From positions 248,001 to 312,000 of the forward strand of contig CM074139.1 of assembly GCA_037178625.1 (NCBI GenBank): 64,000 nt of DNA, written 5' to 3'. The translations under genes were made by a program, and so were the position numbers. Positions 42,245-55,582 of the stretch are shown here, piece by piece (within the stretch, counting starts at the first letter, position 1; each line of letters begins with the position of its first letter). The DNA is from Skeletonema tropicum (Eukaryota > Bacillariophyta > Thalassiosirophyceae > Thalassiosirales > Thalassiosiraceae). A model generated the notes under the pieces. The model did no database searches and was not told where the DNA came from. It was given only the letters and a program-made list of their open reading frames with translations.

Positions 42245-42978
42245 TATATATATAATATAGAGAGATGATAATAGATTACTATACTACATTACCTCTTCCT
42301 CTCCAAATTCACCTTTTCCTTCCTAACTTTGCTACTTTTGTTCGTATCAAGGCGATGAGTGTTGATGTAGAAAGCTCTCATTGCGCTCTATCGATTGGTT
42401 GCAGTTGCAAGGTCAAATATCGATGTTTTGTCGATCGACTCACCTCGAGAGTGGTCTAGAAAGTCGTCACCAGCGCCAATACCATCGTCATTGTAACCAA
42501 GACTACCGTCAAAACATCACTTTCTGGACCCATTTTAGCCTCATCGATTGAACAAAAGTCGCCCAAACAGGCTGAATATACGCCTACCTAAGCGATAGAG
42601 TACGACGATTGCTTTCCAAAAAGGACACTTATCGCTGTCATTGGACGAGTACAAGACAAGATAAAGTGACAATATGAATGTAGCGTGCTTGAGTTGGCTG
42701 GTGTCTGGAGTTGGTGACTTTTTGATGCGACAGTTAGTACCGCTCGATGCTGCTTAAATATTTCGAGTTCGCAGAAGCCACGAAGCCATCAAAATTGCAT
42801 GGAAACCATGAGGAACTTCCATCGTAGCCTATCGAACCGCTACCGACCAAGTTTGTATATAATAGAGCTTCTATCTCTCTTCCTGAAGGCGACGTGCGCT
42901 AGAGCTGCTCTGCTCGCCTAACTAATTCAATATAATTTAAATTTAGCCGCCAATCAAGCGAGTCCATCAAACCAAACC

Positions 42979-43809
42979 ATGACTTCGTCCACAACATCCG
43001 ACAACGAGCTGGTTGTCAACACCACAGCCCTATCCACACCACCTCACGACGACAACTGCCATCGAACAACCTCCGAGGGCGAGGGCAGCTCTGGAATTCA
43101 AAGCAGCAGCGTGGGCGGCAGTGCCAGTGCGCTCAGCTCTCCGCTTCTGAACGGAGAACACATTGTCTTGTTGAGTTTGAGTAATGATAATACTCCGATT
43201 GATAACGATAACAATAGTAATAATACGGAGGCGGAGGCACATGAACCTGCTGCGGTGCATGATGATAATATTAACGATAGTGATAGAACTTCCGCTCGTC
43301 TAAATCTAATCAGCATCAGCACTCCTCCGGTGCCGGCTCCGGTTGGCCTCAGCTCTAATTCTAACGCAGCATCGCGTTCCGGGTTTGAAGTGATTGAACG
43401 ACGGGACCAAAATCCTAATTTGATGATGCAGATGATGGCATCTTCTACGGATATGAATATTGAAATTGAAAATAATATCTCACCGGCAGAATCAGAATTG
43501 ATATCAGCGCGGGGTGATAATGACGGTGATAATGGTGATGACAATATTGGCAATATCATTATTAATGATCCACAAGACAACAACGACGGCAACAGCAACA
43601 ACGAGGCGGTGTACTCACCGCCGCCCGATTCCATCATCCACAGTGACCTACAATCGCTGAGTCCTCCGCCGCTGTCCTTCAAATCGGATAGTCATCACCA
43701 GTACAACGTTCATCACAGTCCTCATTCTCAGAGTCGAATGATCTCGTCTAGATGGGAAGTGTTACAACATGACAATCAACTGAACATCTTTAGGAATGAT
43801 GTACAATGA
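42979..43809 (+). CDS. Array protein, unit 8
   Basis: Intact. Last unit preceded by exact 1565-base spacing. Confidence 0.62.
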   Translation: MTSSTTSDNELVVNTTALSTPPHDDNCHRTTSEGEGSSGIQSSSVGGSASALSSPLLNGEHIVLLSLSNDNTPIDNDNNSNNTEAEAHEPAAVHDDNINDSDRTSARLNLISISTPPVPAPVGLSSNSNAASRSGFEVIERRDQNPNLMMQMMASSTDMNIEIENNISPAESELISARGDNDGDNGDDNIGNIIINDPQDNNDGNSNNEAVYSPPPDSIIHSDLQSLSPPPLSFKSDSHHQYNVHHSPHSQSRMISSRWEVLQHDNQLNIFRNDVQ

Positions 43810-44550
43810 TATATATATAATATAGAGAGATGATAATAGATTACTATACTACATTACCTCTTCCTCTCCAAATTCACCTTTTCCTTCCTAACTTTGCTAC
43901 TTTTGTTCGTATCAAGGCGATGAGTGTTGATGTAGAAAGCTCTCATTGCGCTCTATCGATTGGTTGCAGTTGCAAGGTCAAATATCGATGTTTTGTCGAT
44001 CGACTCACCTCGAGAGTGGTCTAGAAAGTCGTCACCAGCGCCAATACCATCGTCATTGTAACCAAGACTACCGTCAAAACATCACTTTCTGGACCCATTT
44101 TAGCCTCATCGATTGAACAAAAGTCGCCCAAACAGGCTGAATATACGCCTACCTAAGCGATAGAGTACGACGATTGCTTTCCAAAAAGGACACTTATCGC
44201 TGTCATTGGACGAGTACAAGACAAGATAAAGTGACAATATGAATGTAGCGTGCTTGAGTTGGCTGGTGTCTGGAGTTGGTGACTTTTTGATGCGACAGTT
44301 AGTACCGCTCGATGCTGCTTAAATATTTCGAGTTCGCAGAAGCCACGAAGCCATCAAAATTGCATGGAAACATGGAAACATGAGGAACTTCCATCGTAGC
44401 CTATCGAACCGCTACCGACCAAGTTTGTATATAATAGAGCTTCTATCTCTCTTCCTGAAGGCGACGTGCGCTAGAGCTGCTCTGCTCGCCTAACTAATTC
44501 AATATAATTTAAATTTAGCCGCCAATCAAGCGAGTCCATCAAACCAAACC

Positions 44551-45381
44551 ATGACTTCGTCCACAACATCCGACAACGAGCTGGTTGTCAACACCACAGC
44601 CCTATCCACACCACCTCACGACGACAACTGCCATCGAACAACCTCCGAGGGCGAGGGCAGCTCTGGAATTCAAAGCAGCAGCGTGGGCGGCAGTGCCAGT
44701 GCGCTCAGCTCTCCGCTTCTGAACGGAGAACACATTGTCTTGTTGAGTTTGAGTAATGATAATACTCCGATTGATAACGATAACAATAGTAATAATACGG
44801 AGGCGGAGGCACATGAACCTGCTGCGGTGCATGATGATAATATTAACGATAGTGATAGAACTTCCGCTCGTCTAAATCTAATCAGCATCAGCACTCCTCC
44901 GGTGCCGGCTCCGGTTGGCCTCAGCTCTAATTCTAACGCAGCATCGCGTTCCGGGTTTGAAGTGATTGAACGACGGGACCAAAATCCTAATTTGATGATG
45001 CAGATGATGGCATCTTCTACGGATATGAATATTGAAATTGAAAATAATATCTCACCGGCAGAATCAGAATTGATATCAGCGCGGGGTGATAATGACGGTG
45101 ATAATGGTGATGACAATATTGGCAATATCATTATTAATGATCCACAAGACAACAACGACGGCAACAGCAACAACGAGGCGGTGTACTCACCGCCGCCCGA
45201 TTCCATCATCCACAGTGACCTACAATCGCTGAGTCCTCCGCCGCTGTCCTTCAAATCGGATAGTCATCACCAGTACAACGTTCATCACAGTCCTCATTCT
45301 CAGAGTCGAATGATCTCGTCTAGATGGGAAGTGTTACAACATGACAATCAACTGAACATCTTTAGGAATGATGTACAATGA
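44551..45381 (+). CDS. Array protein, unit 9
   Basis: Intact. The spacer 180 bases upstream is expanded to GGAAACATGGAAACATGAGG, which accounts for the 1572-base spacing. Confidence 0.62.
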   Translation: MTSSTTSDNELVVNTTALSTPPHDDNCHRTTSEGEGSSGIQSSSVGGSASALSSPLLNGEHIVLLSLSNDNTPIDNDNNSNNTEAEAHEPAAVHDDNINDSDRTSARLNLISISTPPVPAPVGLSSNSNAASRSGFEVIERRDQNPNLMMQMMASSTDMNIEIENNISPAESELISARGDNDGDNGDDNIGNIIINDPQDNNDGNSNNEAVYSPPPDSIIHSDLQSLSPPPLSFKSDSHHQYNVHHSPHSQSRMISSRWEVLQHDNQLNIFRNDVQ

Positions 45382-46119
45382 TATATATATAATATAGAGA
45401 GATGATAATAGATTACTATACTACATTACCTCTTCCTCTCCAAATTCACCTTTTCCTTCCTAACTTTGCTACTTTTGTTCGTATCAAGGCGATGAGTGTT
45501 GATGTAGAAAGCTCTCATTGCGCTCTATCGATTGGTTGCAGTTGCAAGGTCAAATATCGATGTTTTGTCGATCGACTCACCTCGAGAGTGGTCTAGAAAG
45601 TCGTCACCAGCGCCAATACCATCGTCATTGTAACCAAGACTACCGTCAAAACATCACTTTCTGGACCCATTTTAGCCTCATCGATTGAACAAAAGTCGCC
45701 CAAACAGGCTGAATATACGCCTACCTAAGCGATAGAGTACGACGATTGCTTTCCAAAAAGGACACTTATCGCTGTCATTGGACGAGTACAAGACAAGATA
45801 AAGTGACAATATGAATGTAGCGTGCTTGAGTTGGCTGGTGTCTGGAGTTGGTGACTTTTTGATGCGACAGTTAGTACCGCTCGATGCTGCTTAAATATTT
45901 CGAGTTCGCAGAAGCCACGAAGCCATCAAAATTGCATGCATGGAAACCATGAGGAACTTCCATCGTAGCCTATCGAACCGCTACCGACCAAGTTTGTATA
46001 TAATAGAGCTTCTATCTCTCTTCCTGAAGGCGACGTGCGCTAGAGCTGCTCTGCTCGCCTAACTAATTCAATATAATTTAAATTTAGCCGCCAATCAAGC
46101 GAGTCCATCAAACCAAACC

Positions 46120-46950
46120 ATGACTTCGTCCACAACATCCGACAACGAGCTGGTTGTCAACACCACAGCCCTATCCACACCACCTCACGACGACAACTGC
46201 CATCGAACAACCTCCGAGGGCGAGGGCAGCTCTGGAATTCAAAGCAGCAGCGTGGGCGGCAGTGCCAGTGCGCTCAGCTCTCCGCTTCTGAACGGAGAAC
46301 ACATTGTCTTGTTGAGTTTGAGTAATGATAATACTCCGATTGATAACGATAACAATAGTAATAATACGGAGGCGGAGGCACATGAACCTGCTGCGGTGCA
46401 TGATGATAATATTAACGATAGTGATAGAACTTCCGCTCGTCTAAATCTAATCAGCATCAGCACTCCTCCGGTGCCGGCTCCGGTTGGCCTCAGCTCTAAT
46501 TCTAACGCAGCATCGCGTTCCGGGTTTGAAGTGATTGAACGACGGGACCAAAATCCTAATTTGATGATGCAGATGATGGCATCTTCTACGGATATGAATA
46601 TTGAAATTGAAAATAATATCTCACCGGCAGAATCAGAATTGATATCAGCGCGGGGTGATAATGACGGTGATAATGGTGATGACAATATTGGCAATATCAT
46701 TATTAATGATCCACAAGACAACAACGACGGCAACAGCAACAACGAGGCGGTGTACTCACCGCCGCCCGATTCCATCATCCACAGTGACCTACAATCGCTG
46801 AGTCCTCCGCCGCTGTCCTTCAAATCGGATAGTCATCACCAGTACAACGTTCATCACAGTCCTCATTCTCAGAGTCGAATGATCTCGTCTAGATGGGAAG
46901 TGTTACAACATGACAATCAACTGAACATCTTTAGGAATGATGTACAATGA
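46120..46950 (+). CDS. Array protein, unit 10
   Basis: Intact. The upstream spacer has a duplicated GCAT (TTGCATGCATGGAAACC), giving 1569-base spacing. Confidence 0.62.
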   Translation: MTSSTTSDNELVVNTTALSTPPHDDNCHRTTSEGEGSSGIQSSSVGGSASALSSPLLNGEHIVLLSLSNDNTPIDNDNNSNNTEAEAHEPAAVHDDNINDSDRTSARLNLISISTPPVPAPVGLSSNSNAASRSGFEVIERRDQNPNLMMQMMASSTDMNIEIENNISPAESELISARGDNDGDNGDDNIGNIIINDPQDNNDGNSNNEAVYSPPPDSIIHSDLQSLSPPPLSFKSDSHHQYNVHHSPHSQSRMISSRWEVLQHDNQLNIFRNDVQ

Positions 46951-47692
46951 TATATATATAATATAGAGAGATGATAATAGATTACTATACTACATTACCT
47001 CTTCCTCTCCAAATTCACCTTTTCCTTCCTAACTTTGCTACTTTTGTTCGTATCAAGGCGATGAGTGTTGATGTAGAAAGCTCTCATTGCGCTCTATCGA
47101 TTGGTTGCAGTTGCAAGGTCAAATATCGATGTTTTGTCGATCGACTCACCTCGAGAGTGGTCTAGAAAGTCGTCACCAGCGCCAATACCATCGTCATTGT
47201 AACCAAGACTACCGTCAAAAACATCACTTTCTGGACCCATTTTAGCCTCATCGATTGAACAAAAGTCGCCCAAACAGGCTGAATATACGCCTACCTAAGC
47301 GATAGAGTACGACGATTGCTTTCCAAAAAGGACACTTATCGCTGTCATTGGACGAGTACAAGACAAGATAAAGTGACAATATGAATGTAGCGTGCTTGAG
47401 TTGGCTGGTGTCTGGAGTTGGTGACTTTTTGATGCGACAGTTAGTACCGCTCGATGCTGCTTAAATATTTCGAGTTCGCAGAAGCCACGAAGCCATCAAA
47501 ATTGCATGGAAACATGGAAACATGAGGAACTTCCATCGTAGCCTATCGAACCGCTACCGACCAAGTTTGTATATAATAGAGCTTCTATCTCTCTTCCTGA
47601 AGGCGACGTGCGCTAGAGCTGCTCTGCTCGCCTAACTAATTCAATATAATTTAAATTTAGCCGCCAATCAAGCGAGTCCATCAAACCAAACC

Positions 47693-48523
47693 ATGACTTC
47701 GTCCACAACATCCGACAACGAGCTGGTTGTCAACACCACAGCCCTATCCACACCACCTCACGACGACAACTGCCATCGAACAACCTCCGAGGGCGAGGGC
47801 AGCTCTGGAATTCAAAGCAGCAGCGTGGGCGGCAGTGCCAGTGCGCTCAGCTCTCCGCTTCTGAACGGAGAACACATTGTCTTGTTGAGTTTGAGTAATG
47901 ATAATACTCCGATTGATAACGATAACAATAGTAATAATACGGAGGCGGAGGCACATGAACCTGCTGCGGTGCATGATGATAATATTAACGATAGTGATAG
48001 AACTTCCGCTCGTCTAAATCTAATCAGCATCAGCACTCCTCCGGTGCCGGCTCCGGTTGGCCTCAGCTCTAATTCTAACGCAGCATCGCGTTCCGGGTTT
48101 GAAGTGATTGAACGACGGGACCAAAATCCTAATTTGATGATGCAGATGATGGCATCTTCTACGGATATGAATATTGAAATTGAAAATAATATCTCACCGG
48201 CAGAATCAGAATTGATATCAGCGCGGGGTGATAATGACGGTGATAATGGTGATGACAATATTGGCAATATCATTATTAATGATCCACAAGACAACAACGA
48301 CGGCAACAGCAACAACGAGGCGGTGTACTCACCGCCGCCCGATTCCATCATCCACAGTGACCTACAATCGCTGAGTCCTCCGCCGCTGTCCTTCAAATCG
48401 GATAGTCATCACCAGTACAACGTTCATCACAGTCCTCATTCTCAGAGTCGAATGATCTCGTCTAGATGGGAAGTGTTACAACATGACAATCAACTGAACA
48501 TCTTTAGGAATGATGTACAATGA
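47693..48523 (+). CDS. Array protein, unit 11
   Basis: Intact. Same expanded spacer as unit 9, plus one extra A in GTCAAAAACATC near 47220. Confidence 0.62.
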   Translation: MTSSTTSDNELVVNTTALSTPPHDDNCHRTTSEGEGSSGIQSSSVGGSASALSSPLLNGEHIVLLSLSNDNTPIDNDNNSNNTEAEAHEPAAVHDDNINDSDRTSARLNLISISTPPVPAPVGLSSNSNAASRSGFEVIERRDQNPNLMMQMMASSTDMNIEIENNISPAESELISARGDNDGDNGDDNIGNIIINDPQDNNDGNSNNEAVYSPPPDSIIHSDLQSLSPPPLSFKSDSHHQYNVHHSPHSQSRMISSRWEVLQHDNQLNIFRNDVQ

Positions 48524-49264
48524 TATATATATAATATAGAGAGATGATAATAGATTACTATACTACATTACCTCTTCCTCTCCAAATTCACCTTTTCCTT
48601 CCTAACTTTGCTACTTTTGTTCGTATCAAGGCGATGAGTGTTGATGTAGAAAGCTCTCATTGCGCTCTATCGATTGGTTGCAGTTGCAAGGTCAAATATC
48701 GATGTTTTGTCGATCGACTCACCTCGAGAGTGGTCTAGAAAGTCGTCACCAGCGCCAATACCATCGTCATTGTAACCAAGACTACCGTCAAAACATCACT
48801 TTCTGGACCCATTTTAGCCTCATCGATTGAACAAAAGTCGCCCAAACAGGCTGAATATACGCCTACCTAAGCGATAGAGTACGACGATTGCTTTCCAAAA
48901 AGGACACTTATCGCTGTCATTGGACGAGTACAAGACAAGATAAAGTGACAATATGAATGTAGCGTGCTTGAGTTGGCTGGTGTCTGGAGTTGGTGACTTT
49001 TTGATGCGACAGTTAGTACCGCTCGATGCTGCTTAAATATTTCGAGTTCGCAGAAGCCACGAAGCCATCAAAATTGCATGGAACATGGAAACCATGAGGA
49101 ACTTCCATCGTAGCCTATCGAACCGCTACCGACCAAGTTTGTATATAATAGAGCTTCTATCTCTCTTCCTGAAGGCGACGTGCGCTAGAGCTGCTCTGCT
49201 CGCCTAACTAATTCAATATAATTTAAATTTAGCCGCCAATCAAGCGAGTCCATCAAACCAAACC

Positions 49265-50104
49265 ATGACTTCGTCCACAACATCCGACAACGAGCTGGTT
49301 GTCAACACCACAGCCCTATCCACACCACCTCACGTCACGACGACAACTGCCATCGAACAACCTCCGAGGGCGAGGGCAGCTCTGGAATTCAAAGCAGCAG
49401 CGTGGGCGGCAGTGCCAGTGCGCTCAGCTCTCCGCTTCTGAACGGAGAACACATTGTCTTGTTGAGTTTGAGTAATGATAATACTCCGATTGATAACGAT
49501 AACAATAGTAATAATACGGAGGCGGAGGCACATGAACCTGCTGCGGTGCATGATGGATAATATTAACGATAGTGATAGAACTTCCGCTCGTCTAAATCTA
49601 ATCAGGCATCAGCACTCCTCCGGTGCCGGCTCCGGTTGGCCTCAGCTCTAATTCTAACGCAGCATCGCGTTCCGGGTTTGAAGTGATTGGAACGACGGGA
49701 CCAAAATCCTAATTTGATTGATGCAGATGATGGCATCTTCTACGGATATGAATATTGAAATTGAAAATAATATCTCACCGGCAGAATCAGAATTGATATC
49801 AGCGCGGGGTGATAATGACGGTGATAATGGTGATGACAATATTGGCAATATCATTATTAATGATCCACAAGACAACAACGACGGCAACAGCAACAACGAG
49901 GCGGTGTACTCACCGCCGCCCGATTCCATCATCCACAGTGACCTACAATCGCTGAGTCCTCCGCCGCTGTCCTTCAAATCGGATAGTCATCACCAGTACA
50001 ACGTTCATCACAGTCCTCATTCTCAGAGTCGAATGATCTCGTCTAGATGGGAAGTGTTACAACATGACAATCAACTGAACATCTTTAGGAATGATGTACA
50101 ATGA
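49265..50104 (+). pseudogene. Array unit 12, frame broken by insertions
   Basis: Relative to the common unit it has five insertions and no deletion: five bases in CTCACGTCACGACG, and single bases in GATGGATAAT, ATCAGGCATC, GATTGGAACG and TTGATTGATG. Together they add nine bases, so the ending returns to the original frame. The insertions may be sequence errors. Confidence 0.6.
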
Positions 50105-50849
50105 TATATATATAATATAGAGAGATGATAATAGATTACTATACTACATTACCTCTTCCTCTCCAAATTCACCCTTTTCCTTCCTAACTTTGCTACTTTT
50201 GTTCGTATCAAGGCGATGAGTGTTGATGTAGAAAGCTCTCATTGCGCTCTATCGATTGGTTGCAGTTGCAAGGTCAAATATCGATGTTTTGTCGATCGAC
50301 TCACCTCGAGAGTGGTCTAGAAAGTCGTCACCAGCGCCAATACCATCGTCATTGTAACCAAGACTACCGTCAAAACATCACTTTCTGGACCCATTTTAGC
50401 CTCATCGATTGAACAAAAGTCGCCCAAACAGGCTGAATATACGCCTACCTAAGCGATAGAGTACGACGATTGCTTTCCAAAAAGGACACTTATCGCTGTC
50501 ATTGGACGGAGTACAAGACAAGATAAAGTGACAATATGAATGTAGCGTGCTTGAGTTGGCTGGTGTCTGGAGTTGGTGACTTTTTGATGCGACAGTTAGT
50601 ACCGCTCGATGCTGCTTAAATATTTCGAGTTCGCAGAAGCCACGAAGCCATCAAAATTGCATGGAAACATGGAAACATGAGGAACTTCCATCGTAGCCTA
50701 TCGAACCGCTACCGACCAAGTTTGTATATAATAGAGCTTCTATCTCTCTTCCTGAAAAGGCGACGTGCGCTAGAGCTGCTCTGCTCGCCTAACTAATTCA
50801 ATATAATTTAAATTTAGCCGCCAATCAAGCGAGTCCATCAAACCAAACC

Positions 50850-51685
50850 ATGACTTCGTCCACAACATCCGACAACGAGCTGGTTGTCAACACCACAGCC
50901 CTATCCACACCACCTCACGACGACAACTGCCATCGAACAACCTCCGAGGGCGAGGGCAGCTCTGGAATTCAAAGCAGCAGCGTGGGCGGCAGTGCCAGTG
51001 CGCTCAGCTCTCCGCTTCTGAACGGAGAACACATTGTCTTGTTGAGTTTGAGTAATGATAATACTCCGATTGATAACGATAACAATAGTAATAATACGGA
51101 GGCGGAGGCACATGAACCTGCTGCGGTGCAATGATGATAATATTAACGATAGTGATAGAACTTCCGCTCGTCTAAATCTAATCAGCATCAGCACTCCTCC
51201 GGTGCCGGCTCCGGTTGGCCTCAGCTCTAATTCTAACGCAGCATCGCGTTCCGGGTTTGAAGGTGATTGAACGACGGGACCAAAATCCTAATTTGATGAT
51301 GCAGATGATGGCATCTTCTACGGATATGAATATTGAAATTGAAAATAATATCTCACCGGCAGAATCAGAATTGATATCAGCGCGGGGTGATAATGACGGT
51401 GATAATGGTGATGACAATATTGGCCAATATCATTATTAATGATCCACAAGACAACAACGACGGCAACAGGCAACAACGAGGCGGTGTACTCACCGCCGCC
51501 CGATTCCATCATCCACAGTGACCTACAATCGCTGAGTCCTCCGCCGCTGTCCTTCAAATCGGATAGTCATCACCAGTACAACGTTCATCACAGTCCTCAT
51601 TCTCAGAGTCGAATGATCTCGTCTAGATGGGAAGTGTTACAACATGGACAATCAACTGAACATCTTTAGGAATGATGTACAATGA
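50850..51685 (+). pseudogene. Array unit 13, frame broken by insertions
   Basis: Five single-base insertions: GTGCAATGATG, GAAGGTGATTG, TTGGCCAATATC, CAACAGGCAAC and CATGGACAATC. The first leaves 94 codons in frame. Confidence 0.6.
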
Positions 51686-52425
51686 TATATATATAATATA
51701 AGAGAGATGATAATAGATTACTATACTACATTACCTCTTCCTCTCCAAATTCACCTTTTCCTTCCTAACTTTGCTACTTTTGTTCGTATCAAGGCGATGA
51801 GTGTTGATGTAGAAAGCTCTCATTGCGCTCTATCGATTGGTTGCAGTTGCAAGGTCAAATATTCGATGTTTTGTCGATCGACTCACCTCGAGAGTGGTCT
51901 AGAAAGTCGTCACCAGCGCCAATACCATCGTCATTGTAACCAAGACTACCGTCAAAACATCACTTTCTGGACCCATTTTAGCCTCATCGAATTGAACAAA
52001 AGTCGCCCAAACAGGCTGAATATACGCCTACCTAAGCGATAGAGTACGACGATTGCTTTCCAAAAAGGACACTTATCGCTGTCATTGGACGAGTACAAGA
52101 CAAGATAAAGTGACAATATGAATGTAGCGTGCTTGAGTTGGCTGGTGTCTGGAGTTGGTGACTTTTTGATGCGACAGTTAGTACCGCTCGATGGCTGCTT
52201 AAATATTTCGAGTTCGCAGAAGCCACGAAGCCATCAAAATTGCATGGAAACCATGAGGAACTTCCATCGTTAGCCTATCGAACCGCTACCGACCAAGTTT
52301 GTATATAATAGAGCTTCTATCTCTCTTCCTGAAGGCGACGTGCGCTAGAGCTGCTCTGCTCGCCTAACTAATTCAATATAATTTAAATTTAGCCGCCAAT
52401 CAAGGCGAGTCCATCAAACCAAACC

Positions 52426-53263
52426 ATGACTTCGTCCACAACATCCGACAACGAGCTGGTTGTCAACACCACAGCCCTATCCACACCACCTCACGACGAC
52501 AACTGCCATCGAACAACCTCCGAGGGCGGAGGGCAGCTCTGGAATTCAAAGCAGCAGCGTGGGCGGCAGTGCCAGTGCGCTCAGCTCTCCGCTTCTGAAC
52601 GGAGAACACATTGTCTTGTTGAGTTTGAGTAATGATAATACTCCGATTGATATAACGATAACAATAGTAATAATACGGAGGCGGAGGCACATGAACCTGC
52701 TGCGGTGCATGATGATAATATTAACGATAGTGATAGAACTTCCGCTCGTCTAAATCTAATCAGCATCAGCACTCCTCCGGTGCCGGCTCCGGTTGGCCTC
52801 AGCTCTAATTCTAACGCAGCATCGCGTTCCGGGTTTGAAGTGATTGAACGACGGGACCAAAATCCTAATTTGATGATGCAGATGATGGCATCTTCTACGG
52901 ATATGAATATTGAAATTGAAAATAATATCTCACCGGCAGAATCAGAATTGATATCAGCGCGGGGTGATAATGACGGTGATAATGGTGAATGACAATATTG
53001 GCAATATCATTATTAATGATCCACAAGACAACAACGACGGCAACAGCAACAACGAGGCGGTGTACTCACCGCCGCCCGGATTCCATCATCCACAGTGACC
53101 TACAATCGCTGAGTCCTCCGCCGCTGTCCTTCAAATCGGATAGTCATCACCAGTACAACGTTCAATCACAGTCCTCATTCTCAGAGTCGAATGATCTCGT
53201 CTAGATGGGAAGTGTTTACAACATGACAATCAACTGAACATCTTTAGGAATGATGTACAATGA
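52426..53263 (+). pseudogene. Array unit 14, frame broken by insertions
   Basis: Six insertions, seven bases in total, among them GGGCGGAGGG, GATATAACG, GGTGAATGAC, CCCGGATTCC, TTCAATCACAG and GTGTTTACAAC. This is the most altered unit. Confidence 0.6.
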
Positions 53264-54001
53264 TATATATATAATATTAGAGAGATGATAATAGATTACT
53301 ATACTACATTACCTCTTCCTCTCCAAATTCACCTTTTCCTTCCTAACTTTGCTACTTTTGTTCGTATCAAGGCGATGAGTGTTGAATGTAGAAAGCTCTC
53401 ATTGCGCTCTATCGATTGGTTGCAAGTTGCAAGGTCAAATAATCGATGTTTTGTCGATCGACTCACCTCGAGAGTGGTCTAGAAAGTCGTCACCAGCGCC
53501 AATACCATCGTCATTGTAACCAAGACTACCGTCAAAACATCACTTTCTGGACCCATTTTAGCCTCATCGATTGAACAAAAGTCGCCCAAACAGGCTGAAT
53601 ATACGCCTACCTAAGCGATAGAGTACGACGATTGCTTTCCAAAAAGGACACTTATCGCTGTCATTGGACGAGTACAAGACAAGATAAAGTGACAATATGA
53701 ATGTAGCGTGCTTGAGTTGGCTGGTGTCTGGAGTTGGTGACTTTTTGATGCGACAGTTAGTACCGCTCGATGCTGCTTAAATATTTCGAGTTCGCAGAAG
53801 CCACGAAGCCATCAAAATTGCATGGAAACCATGAGGAACTTCCATCGTAGCCTATCGAACCGCTACCGACCAAGTTTGTATATAATAGAGCTTCTATCTC
53901 TCTTCCTGAAGGCGACGTGCGCTAGAGCTGCTCTGCTCGCCTAACTAATTCAATATAATTTAAATTTAGCCGCCAATCAAGCGAGTCCATCAAACCAAAC
54001 C

Positions 54002-54835
54002 ATGACTTCGTCCACAACATCCGACAACGAGCTGGTTGTCAACACCACAGCCCTATCCACACCACCTCACGACGACAACTGCCATCGAACAACCTCCGAG
54101 GGCGAGGGCAGCTCTGGAATTCAAAGCAGCAGCGTGGGCGGCAGTGCCAGTGCGCTCAGCTCTCCGCTTCTGAACGGAGAACACATTGTCTTGTTGAGTT
54201 TGAGTAATGATAATACTCCGATTGATAACGATAACAATAGTAATAATACGGAGGCGGAGGCACATGAACCTGCTGCGGTGCATGATGATAATATTAACGA
54301 TAGTGATAGAACTTCCGCTCGTCTAAATCTAATCAGCATCAGCACTCCTCCGGTGCCGGCTCCGGTTGGGGCCTCAGCTCTAATTCTAACGCAGCATCGC
54401 GTTCCGGGTTTGAAGTGATTGAACGACGGGACCAAAATCCTAATTTGATGATGCAGATGATGGCATCTTCTACGGATATGAATATTGAAATTGAAAATAA
54501 TATCTCACCGGCAGAATCAGAATTGATATCAGCGCGGGGTGATAATGACGGTGATAATGGTGATGACAATATTGGCAATATCATTATTAATGATCCACAA
54601 GACAACAACGACGGCAACAGCAACAACGAGGCGGTGTACTCACCGCCGCCCGATTCCATCATCCACAGTGACCTACAATCGCTGAGTCCTCCGCCGCTGT
54701 CCTTCAAATCGGATAGTCATCACCAGTACAAACGTTCATCACAGTCCTCATTCTCAGAGTCGAATGATCTCGTCTAGATGGGAAGTGTTACAACATGACA
54801 ATCAACTGAACATCTTTAGGAATGATGTACAATGA
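54002..54835 (+). pseudogene. Array unit 15, frame broken by insertions
   Basis: Two extra G in GGTTGGGGCCTC after codon 122 and one extra A in GTACAAACG, for a net gain of three bases. The first 122 residues are normal. Confidence 0.6.
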
Positions 54836-55582
54836 ATATATATAATATAGAGAGATGATAATAGATTACTATACTACATTACCTCTTCCTCTCCAAATTC
54901 ACCTTTTCCTTCCTAACTTTGCTACTTTTGTTCGTATCAAGGCGATGAGTGTTGATGTAGAAAGCTCTCATTGCGCGCTCTATCGATTGGTTGCAGTTGC
55001 AAGGTCAAAATATCGATGTTTTGTCGATCGACTCACCTCGAGAGTGGTCTAGAAAGTCGTCACCAGCGCCAATACCATCGTCATTGTAACCAAGACTACC
55101 GTCAAAACATCACTTTCTGGACCCATTTTAGCCTTCATTCGATTGAACAAAAGTCGCCCAAACAGGCTGAATATACGCCTACCTAAGCGATAGAGTACGA
55201 CGATTGCTTTCCAAAAAGGACACTTATCGCCTGTCATTGGACGAGTACAAGACAAGATAAAGTGACAATATGAATGTAGCGTGCTTGAGTTGGCTGGTGT
55301 CTGGAGTTGGTGACTTTTTGATGCGACAGTTAGTACCGCTCGATGCTGCTTAAATATTTCGAGTTCGCAGAAGCCACGAAGCCATCAAAATTGCATGGAA
55401 ATGGAAACCATGAGGAACTTCCATCGTAGCCTATCGAACCGCTACCGACCAAGTTTGTATATAATAGAGAGCTTCTATCTCTCTTCCTGAAGGCGACGTG
55501 CGCTAGAGCTGCTCTGCTCGCCTAACTAATTCAATATAATTTAAATTTAGCCGCCAATCAAGCGAGTCCATCAAACCAAACC

